From Acinetobacter sp. XS-4 (GTDB lineage Bacteria > Pseudomonadota > Gammaproteobacteria > Pseudomonadales > Moraxellaceae), in assembly GCF_023920705.1 (NCBI RefSeq), contig NZ_CP094657.1:124001-188000 (forward strand): a DNA stretch of 64,000 bases, in the 5' to 3' direction. Under the pieces are notes generated by a model, which saw only the letters and a program-made list of their open reading frames with translations, was not told the DNA's origin and did not search any database. Shown here piece by piece: positions 58,128 through 64,000 of this stretch (its first letter is position 1; each line of letters begins with the position of its first letter). The position numbers were made by a program, and so were the translations under genes.

Positions 58128-59240
58128 TTAGGCTGATTTGGCTTGAATTTCTATCTCCTTTTCTTGTTGAAGTTCTAATTGGCGAACGAGTGGTAGAACT
58201 TTTTCCCCAAAATATTCTACTTCTTCAATGAAATGTAAGAATCCAGAAAGAATCAAATCAACACCTACATCTTTAAGCGCCACAATACGCTCTGCAATTT
58301 GCTGGGGTGTACCAATTAAATTGGTTTTAAAGCCATCGTTATATTGCACTAAATCTTCAAAACTTGATTTTGCCCAGTTACCTTGTTGCTCTGGAGACGC
58401 TGCACCTGCTTCACGTGTTGCATCACCAAAGGCATTTACGGCTTCAGTGTTGGCTTTATCAATAATTTCTTGAAGTACCGCTTTTGCTTCTTCTTCGGTA
58501 TCTCTGGCAATAATGAACGCATTTACACCAATTTTGACGTGATGATTATTGGCTTTAGCTTTAGTGCGAATGTCTTCGACTTGTTTTTGAATTTCCTCTA
58601 CGGTATTACCGTTAGTGAAATACCAGTCAGAAACACGTGAAGCCATGTCACGTGCAGCACGTGAGCTACCACCTTGAAATACTTCAATATAAGGCTTTTG
58701 CAGTGGTTTTGGCTTAAGTGTGTAGTTTTGGAATTGGTAATATTTACCATCGAAACTATAGTTATCGGTGGTCCAAATTCCTTTTAGCGTGCGAATGAAT
58801 TCTTCAGAGCGGACGTAGCGCTGGTCATGTTCTGGCCACTCTTCACCAATCGCATCAAACTCTCCTCTAAACCAGCCACTCACTACATTAATGGCAATAC
58901 GGCCTTCAGTTAAATAATCAATTGTTGCAAGTTGCTTGGCTGCGAGTGCCGGTTTCCAAGGGCCGGGCAGAATAGCCGCAATCACCTTAAGTTTTTCAGT
59001 TTTTGCCAGTAATGCATGACTGAAACTTACAGACTCATGCTGATTTTCTGCCCCATAGCCCGCCGTAAAACGAATTTGGGTGAGCGCATATTCAAAACCA
59101 TTTTTTTCGGCAGCCTGAGCAAGTCGAACATTGTAGTCGTAACTCCAGTCAGTACGCTGTTCGATGTTACTTACGACAAGGCCACCGCTTACGTTTGGTA
59201 CCCAATAAGCAAATTTAATCGGTTGTTGTAATTGCGTCAT
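58128..59240 (-). CDS. sfnG: dimethylsulfone monooxygenase
   Basis: SfnG uses FMNH2 and O2 to cleave dimethylsulfone to methanesulfinate, part of sulfur scavenging. The 370-aa bacterial-luciferase-fold protein begins FAYWVPNVSGGLVVSNIEQR and has ALTQIRFTAGYGAENQHESV, LPGPWKPALAAKQLATIDYL, INVVSGWFRGEFDAIGEEW and EVFQGGSSRAARDMASRVSD. These segments match SfnG rather than the alkanesulfonate enzyme SsuD. ATG at 59240 (MTQLQQP) is used. msuE lies just upstream on the same strand; no sfnR regulator is in view. Confidence 0.9.
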   Translation of the reverse strand: MTQLQQPIKFAYWVPNVSGGLVVSNIEQRTDWSYDYNVRLAQAAEKNGFEYALTQIRFTAGYGAENQHESVSFSHALLAKTEKLKVIAAILPGPWKPALAAKQLATIDYLTEGRIAINVVSGWFRGEFDAIGEEWPEHDQRYVRSEEFIRTLKGIWTTDNYSFDGKYYQFQNYTLKPKPLQKPYIEVFQGGSSRAARDMASRVSDWYFTNGNTVEEIQKQVEDIRTKAKANNHHVKIGVNAFIIARDTEEEAKAVLQEIIDKANTEAVNAFGDATREAGAASPEQQGNWAKSSFEDLVQYNDGFKTNLIGTPQQIAERIVALKDVGVDLILSGFLHFIEEVEYFGEKVLPLVRQLELQQEKEIEIQAKSA

Positions 59241-59284
59241 GGTGTGCTCTCCCAATTCGTTATTTTTATTTAGACATACTGCTG

Positions 59285-60022
59285 TTAGGCAACATGCGTT
59301 AATGATTTGCCAGACTTGTGATGCAAGCGAGACTCTGCTGCATCAAGATCGGGTACAGCCGCTGAAGGTAATACTTCTTCTTGCTCAATTTGCTTGTTAA
59401 TACCAAGCTCTTGGTTGGCTTGCTGAGTCTTAGATTTGACTACTTCAGCACGTTCACCTTTCGCTGGTGCCCATTCTAAAATTGGCAACGCACGCGCTAC
59501 TGCTAACGTAATACGATCTGATAATTGCTCGCTTTTCACCGTATATTCAGGGGTAAAGTCACGATCAGTTGCATATACGCCAATTGGTAAAGTTTGTGCT
59601 TGGAAGAAACTGAACAATGGACGAAGTTGATGTTCAAGTACGAGTGCATGACGATCACTACCGCCTGATGCTGCTAAAAGTACAGGCACATCGACCAATG
59701 CAGTTTGTTCAACAAAATCGAAGAAATGTTTGAAAAGACCCGTAAAAGATGCACGGTAAACTGGTGTACCTACAATTAAAGCATCTGCTGCTTCAACTGC
59801 TGCAAGATCATCTTGTACACGCTGTGGAAGTTGGTTGCGATAAAATGCACCGCCTAATAAAGGCCCAATTTCGCTTAATTTAATAAAGTGAACTTTAATG
59901 TCAGTTGCTTCGGATAACTCATCAAGAATGGCTTGAACCAAACTTTCCGTTTTAGATGGGGTATTTAAGCCACCAGAAACAGCAACAATATTCAAAGGTT
60001 TTGGTGATGTGATACCAGTCAT
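59285..60022 (-). CDS. msuE: NAD(P)H-dependent FMN reductase
   Basis: A 245-aa flavodoxin-like reductase that supplies FMNH2 to the sulfone/sulfonate monooxygenase. It has the N-terminal NIVAVSGGLNTPSKTESLVQ motif (phosphate binding), ALIVGTPVYRASFTGLFKHF, and VPVLLAASGGSDRHALVLE, typical of MsuE/SsuE-like enzymes. It is transcribed first and ends 44 bases before the sfnG start, so the two form one operon. Confidence 0.88.
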   Translation of the reverse strand: MTGITSPKPLNIVAVSGGLNTPSKTESLVQAILDELSEATDIKVHFIKLSEIGPLLGGAFYRNQLPQRVQDDLAAVEAADALIVGTPVYRASFTGLFKHFFDFVEQTALVDVPVLLAASGGSDRHALVLEHQLRPLFSFFQAQTLPIGVYATDRDFTPEYTVKSEQLSDRITLAVARALPILEWAPAKGERAEVVKSKTQQANQELGINKQIEQEEVLPSAAVPDLDAAESRLHHKSGKSLTHVA

Positions 60023-60398
60023 AATTTGGTTCCTAAGCCTAAAACAAGAGATTGGACTTATTAATCAACAACGACGGCAAACTGTAAAATAACGAAATTG
60101 GTCAACCTTATCAGTTTTAAATATAAAAGATAAATAGTGGATTTTTATACTTTGTTTCTATATTAAGTTACTGTTTTTATTTTATATAATTATTGGTGAT
60201 ATATTTTTTATAATAAAAAGTAAGCTTATATAAAAAACAGATTAATTTTGATTAAATGTTAAAAAACATCTGAATATTTTAGCTAAGTTCTGCATTTATC
60301 AACATTTTGCATAAAAATGGATAAGATGAACGTATCTTTCAACTAAATAGTAGGGTTACAATAGGCCATACTTATGCTCAAGATTACTTTAATCGCTT
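60023..60398. other. AT-rich divergent gap between msuE and the response-regulator gene
   Basis: A 376-bp region that must contain promoters for both genes. A TTGACC element (minus strand, near 60100) lacks a clear -10 partner, and no convincing sigma54 site was found for msuE. Nothing else was recognised. Confidence 0.5.
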
Positions 60399-61049
60399 AT
60401 GAATATTTTAATCGTTGATGATCATCCTTTGTTTCGTCATGCTTTAATTCAAGCAGTACGTTATAGCCTGCCACAGGCACAAATTCATGAAACAGCTTCG
60501 GTTGATGAGTTTTATGAGCGTTTGGAAAATGGGGCAGAACCTGATCTAGTCTTACTCGATTTAAATTTACCGGGTGCTTCAGGCTTTTCTGCTCTAGTCT
60601 ATGTACGAGCACAGTATCCAGCTATTCCAATTATTGTGGTTTCTGCGCATGAAGAAACTTCAATTATTCAGCGTGCGATTGCACATGGTGCAATGGGTTA
60701 TATTCCTAAATCTGCTCATCCAAGTCATATTGGTGAAGCGATTCGCCACGTCTTAGAAGGTGAAATCTGGTTACCACCTAACCTGCCACCTAATCTTAAT
60801 CTTGATCCGAGAGCGGCAGATGAAACTGCTTTAGCTGAACGTATTCAATCTTTAACACCACAGCAATTCCGTGTTTTGATGATGGTTGCAGAAGGCTTGC
60901 TAAATAAACAGATTGCCTATGAACTCGATGTTTCGGAAGCAACGATTAAAGCACATGTGACAGCCATCTTTAGAAAATTAGGTGTGCAAAACAGAACACA
61001 AGCTGTACTGGCCATTAGTGCATTAAATATTGAAGATAAGAAAATTTAA
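60399..61049 (+). CDS. LuxR-type response regulator, CrbR/ErdR-like
   Basis: A 216-aa regulator with an N-terminal receiver domain (ILIVDDHPLFRHALIQAV, phospho-Asp in LVLLDLNLPG near residue 53, VVSAHEE, and IPKSAHPSH) and a C-terminal NarL/LuxR helix-turn-helix (LTPQQFRVLMMVAEGLLNKQ, ATIKAHVTAIFRKLGV). The receiver and linker pattern (HGAMGYIPKSA, GEIWLPPNL) resembles CrbR/ErdR, the regulator of acs and other acetate/ethanol genes in Vibrio and Pseudomonas. acs lies 3.5 kb away, which supports that role; the assignment is inference. Confidence 0.85.
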   Translation: MNILIVDDHPLFRHALIQAVRYSLPQAQIHETASVDEFYERLENGAEPDLVLLDLNLPGASGFSALVYVRAQYPAIPIIVVSAHEETSIIQRAIAHGAMGYIPKSAHPSHIGEAIRHVLEGEIWLPPNLPPNLNLDPRAADETALAERIQSLTPQQFRVLMMVAEGLLNKQIAYELDVSEATIKAHVTAIFRKLGVQNRTQAVLAISALNIEDKKI

Positions 61050-61054
61050 AAATA

Positions 61055-61081
61055 AAAAAGACCTCAGTTGAGGTCTTTTTT
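61055..61081. terminator. terminator after response regulator
   Basis: AAAAAAGACCTCA-GT-TGAGGTCTTTTTT stem between convergent genes. Confidence 0.92.
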
Positions 61082-61092
61082 ATGTGTGCTAC

Positions 61093-61860
61093 TTAAGCAA
61101 GGCAATCTTGCTTTGGTGTTAGGCTGTCGCAGTACAAGGGATTGAGTGCACATTGCAAATCATCAATTTGATCTTGAGTCACATAACCTTTCATTTTTAA
61201 ATATTCAGCTACGCGGTCATCACGCAAGCTTAAGAAAGCCGCATCATAAACACCTAAATCTACAAACAGTGCAGCTGTTTCTAGGCTATTGAAACGATCA
61301 AGGAAAATATCATTGCCATACATCAAGAAGATATGGTCGAGTTTTGCTTTGCCATCGACATGTAGTCGTTCAGCAAGTTGATCTGGATGAGTCTTAATGA
61401 AGAGTAGGTCAGAGAGTTCATCAAACTGAGACATATCTAGCTGATTTTCTCCGAGTTTGACATGACCAAGCCAAGCTTTAAAAACAAGTACAGCGCCACC
61501 GCGAAGTAACATGCTCCAAATTTGATGACGCGTATCGTGATCAAGATTTTCACTTTCAGCTGTAAGGACCTGTAAGAATTTCTCTTCTTGTTGACCTAAT
61601 TTATCAAATAGTCCTAAGCCTTGCGGATGATAAGCCGCAGGTGCAAATACATCAAAATTCAAATCATGAAAAATGTTAAGTGCCAAAGGAACAGCACACT
61701 GATAAATCGTATTTAACGCCTTGATATGGGCTTCATTCAGTTTGCTGTTGGGAAAAATACTTTGCCAATCTAATTCAGGAAGTAAAGCATTGGCACTGTA
61801 TTGACGATGAAACTGTTGGGATGAGAGTTGGCTTTGTGGGCTGTTATCAGAAATATTCAT
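61093..61860 (-). CDS. protein of unknown family within a two-component locus
   Basis: About 255 aa, probably cytoplasmic, with no signal peptide or membrane segment and mainly helical by composition. No domain was recognised. Recognisable stretches include LNTIYQCAVPLALNIFHDLN, WSMLLRGGAVLVFKAWLGHV, and a Cys-bearing tail (CALNPLYCDSLTPKQDCLA) with three cysteines in the last 20 residues. It is tucked between a CrbR-like regulator and a CrbS-like kinase. ATG at 61860 (MNISDNS) is used; ATG at 61878 is possible. Confidence 0.7.
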   Translation of the reverse strand: MNISDNSPQSQLSSQQFHRQYSANALLPELDWQSIFPNSKLNEAHIKALNTIYQCAVPLALNIFHDLNFDVFAPAAYHPQGLGLFDKLGQQEEKFLQVLTAESENLDHDTRHQIWSMLLRGGAVLVFKAWLGHVKLGENQLDMSQFDELSDLLFIKTHPDQLAERLHVDGKAKLDHIFLMYGNDIFLDRFNSLETAALFVDLGVYDAAFLSLRDDRVAEYLKMKGYVTQDQIDDLQCALNPLYCDSLTPKQDCLA

Positions 61861-62248
61861 GGCAATTATCCTTTGCATTAATTTGTGAGCAGGGGTGCTT
61901 AATATAAAAATCGGTTAAAAAATGGTTATGCATTTATTAAATGCGTTTGGAGTAGTTATGTGTCATCAAGAATGCAAGTAGAATAAGACTAAAGTCGTAT
62001 ATGGTGGCTTTATTTGAATAATAATTTTAAAAAACATGCACTTATTAAATTGTAACTAAGTATACAAGTGTTCACTTACAAAAAAGATGGGCTTTGCCAT
62101 AGAAAAAGGGCTGTTGGAAAGTTTAGCCAATTATTTAATAAACAAAAGTAGACTTTTTGAGCAGTTCTGCCTATTGGCTTAAATTAAAGCTATAACTTTT
62201 GCCAAAAATCTCTCCCAAACTGATTAAAAAGCTTGGGAGAGAAAATGT
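61861..62248. other. 388-bp gap upstream of the unknown-family gene
   Basis: Contains the kinase terminator (62203-62242), a short inverted repeat GCATTTATTAAATGC near 61930, and otherwise AT-rich sequence where the promoter of the unknown-family gene must lie. Confidence 0.5.
62203..62242 (-). terminator. terminator of the hybrid kinase gene
   Basis: On the minus strand TCTCTCCCAA pairs with TTGGGAGAGA across a long loop, followed by TTTTTGG, directly after the kinase stop. Confidence 0.85.
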
Positions 62249-64000
62249 TTAATCTGCCGCGCTGGCAATTTTAAGTCCCGATAACCAAGCTCTTAGAGAG
62301 GCCGGTTTAAGCGGTTTTTTGAGTAAAACAATATTCAGTTCTTTCAATTGCTGAGGTAACTCTGGATGAGAATCCGCTGTAATTAAAGCAACTGGAACAT
62401 CATGCTGCCGATTTTGCAAAATAAAATCGACACCGAGTTGGTTATTGTTTAAATGCTGATCGATAAGCCAGACTTGAATATTCTCTTTTTGAATAATCTC
62501 AAGAGCCTGTTCTGGTTCAGTGGCTTTAAACACTTGATAGCCCCATCGACCTAGTAAACTACTCATTCCCTCTAAAATAGTTTCATCGTTATCTAAACAC
62601 AAAATCCGATAGGCTTTAGTTTTCAACGGCACCGCCTGCACGGTTGGGGTAATCAATTTTGGCGCTTCTACGACTGGAACTTCAATCATAAAACATGAGC
62701 CTTTATCGAGTTGCGAGTAGACATGAACAGGGTAATTCAACAAGCTTGTCATACGCTGCACAATAGCGAGGCCTAAGCCTAGACCTTGCTCACCCCAAGG
62801 TGATAAATGCCCACAACGTTCAAATTCTTGAAACAGTTTAATGCGCTGTTCTTCTGCAATTCCGGGGCCTGTATCCCAAACACCAATACGAATATGGTCA
62901 GGTTTTTGAGCCGAGCGTAATACACCCACAATCACTCGGCCTTTGGCTGTATAGCGCAAAGCATTACTTACAAAGTTTTGAATAATACGTCGAATCCACT
63001 GTGGATCTGTGTCAATCCAGAATGATACATCGTGAACTTTGAGTGAAATATTTCGCTGAGCAGCAATCGATTTAAACTGTAGTTCAAGATCACTGAGTAA
63101 ATCATGCAAAGGATAAGGCTGTCTTTTTGGCTGAATGCTACCGCCTTCTAAACGGGCAATATCGAGTAGGGCAGAGAGCATACTTTCTGCGCCATACAGC
63201 GCACGGTCAAGCTGTTGCAAAGTTTGACGGTCTTCTTCAGTCGCAATGCTTTGTTCAAGAACCGTGCTAAAGAGACGAGCAGCATGCATAGGCTGTAATA
63301 AGTCGTGACTTGCCGCAGCAATAAATCGGCTTTTCGACATATTGGCCATATCAGCTTGTTCACGTGCGAGCTGTTGTTCGGTTAAAGCACCGGCAAGTTG
63401 TTGAGTTCGGTCTTTTACACGGGCTTCAAGTATTGCCTCATTTGTACGGAAAGGAGTAATGTCGGCAAATGTTGTCACAAAGCCCCCACCTGAAATAGGA
63501 TTACCGCGCATTTGAATAACGCGTCCGTCTTTACGGATTCGTTCAAATTCATGTGCGCTTCCGACTTTCATCCAGTGTAAGCGTTTACGAACATGTTCTT
63601 CGACTGAACCGGGACCGCATTCGCCGCGTTCAGCGTTATAACGAATCAGATCGGCAATTGGACAACCCACATAGACTAAATCTTTTGGATAACCAAACAG
63701 TTTTAAATATTGGTTATTCCATGCCACCAAACACATATTTTTATCAACCACACTTACCCCTTGGGTCATGTGGTCAATCATGGTCATGAGCAGGTTTTGG
63801 TTGAAACGTTGCCATTGTGAGGCTTGGTCTAAAATATTCGCGACTTGTCCTAATGCCAGACCATTGTTAATCATTGCTGTAGTGAGCAAAGTACGTGCAG
63901 ATGCAGCTCCGATAATGCCCGCGAGATATTGTTCGGTGAACCGCCACCACATGCCGTTGGCGATGCTGTTCGGGTTAAGTGTGAGATGATTTTGCTCACA
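62249..64000 (-). CDS. hybrid sensor histidine kinase, CrbS/MxtR-like, N-terminus beyond window
   Basis: At least 583 residues of a hybrid kinase, open past the right edge. In order: a linker with TLLTTAMINNGLALGQVANI, a PAS domain (MTQGVSVVDKNMCLVAWNNQ, about 100 residues), a coiled stretch, the HisKA H-box FIAAASHDLLQPMHAARLF, ATPase N/G boxes (IIQNFVSNALRYTAKG, GVWDTGPGI, EQGLGLGLAIVQRM), and a C-terminal receiver (ILCLDNDETIL, phospho-Asp in VWLIDQHLN). In CrbS/MxtR kinases the missing N-terminus is a sodium/solute-symporter-like domain; that part cannot be seen here. Confidence 0.88.
   Translation of the reverse strand, partial: CEQNHLTLNPNSIANGMWWRFTEQYLAGIIGAASARTLLTTAMINNGLALGQVANILDQASQWQRFNQNLLMTMIDHMTQGVSVVDKNMCLVAWNNQYLKLFGYPKDLVYVGCPIADLIRYNAERGECGPGSVEEHVRKRLHWMKVGSAHEFERIRKDGRVIQMRGNPISGGGFVTTFADITPFRTNEAILEARVKDRTQQLAGALTEQQLAREQADMANMSKSRFIAAASHDLLQPMHAARLFSTVLEQSIATEEDRQTLQQLDRALYGAESMLSALLDIARLEGGSIQPKRQPYPLHDLLSDLELQFKSIAAQRNISLKVHDVSFWIDTDPQWIRRIIQNFVSNALRYTAKGRVIVGVLRSAQKPDHIRIGVWDTGPGIAEEQRIKLFQEFERCGHLSPWGEQGLGLGLAIVQRMTSLLNYPVHVYSQLDKGSCFMIEVPVVEAPKLITPTVQAVPLKTKAYRILCLDNDETILEGMSSLLGRWGYQVFKATEPEQALEIIQKENIQVWLIDQHLNNNQLGVDFILQNRQHDVPVALITADSHPELPQQLKELNIVLLKKPLKPASLRAWLSGLKIASAAD

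Noticed and set aside
59990..60120. Sigma54-type promoter for msuE-sfnG
   Set aside because: No GG/GC pair with the right 12/24 spacing was found on the minus strand.

Overview
The window is a 64 kb chromosomal stretch of a gamma-proteobacterium, almost certainly Acinetobacter (A. baumannii group). This rests on its roughly 40% GC, the codon use, the dcw cluster reduced to murG-murC-ddl-ftsQAZ followed by lpxC, a three-lipoyl aceF, an Omp33-36-like porin, and the sequence character of nearly every protein. It is mostly core genome. No rRNA, tRNA, CRISPR array, transposase or integrase gene was seen. parE at the left edge and a hybrid histidine kinase at the right edge are cut by the window.

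Layout: 1-1322 is the 3' part of parE. 1443-8491 is a purine-catabolism cluster (allA, alc, hpxO, a Tsx-like outer-membrane channel, an NCS2 permease, uraH, uraD, puuE) that covers urate uptake and every step from urate to glyoxylate plus urea. 8744-16949 is mixed housekeeping and envelope genes (hpf-like, an ankyrin-like protein, dsbD, a membrane diguanylate cyclase, an esterase, a DUF2147 protein, an ArsC/YffB-like reductase, xth). Between the ArsC-like gene and xth lies a non-coding stretch that looks like a minus-strand CsrA-binding sponge RNA of the RsmX/Y/Z type. 16988-18616 holds pyrE and, about 0.9 kb downstream, a second copy of its last 60 bases; a GNAT acetyltransferase gene sits between the two copies. 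18667-21300 is a Fur-box-preceded TonB receptor and a DUF1737 protein. 21461-30696 is gshB and the division/peptidoglycan cluster ending in lpxC. 30794-36988 holds dciA, an M23 peptidase and aceEF. 37134-41449 holds a small membrane protein, a yybP-ykoY (Mn2+) riboswitch with its UPF0016 exporter gene, a second Fur-box TonB receptor and a metallo-beta-lactamase-fold protein. 41645-46966 is guaB, glmM, pdxH, recJ. 47016-53035 is a porin, prfB with its programmed frameshift, an ArsR/old-yellow-enzyme pair behind a phased operator array, waaA and rsmE. 53024-64000 holds a MscS channel, a DUF805 protein, acs, a cysteine hydrolase, an Lrp-type regulator, the sfnG-msuE sulfone-use pair, and a CrbR/ErdR-like response regulator and CrbS/MxtR-like hybrid kinase flanking a protein of unknown family.

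The strongest candidate for something undescribed is the sponge RNA at about 15878-16030 (minus strand). It has eight GGA motifs in about 120 nt, two of them in the loops of perfect four-base-pair hairpins, a terminator, and three copies of the GacA half-site TGTAAG upstream. Next are the pyrE 3'-end duplication around the acetyltransferase, the ArsR operator array with 22-bp spacing, and the acs-linked two-component locus with an unrecognised protein inside it.
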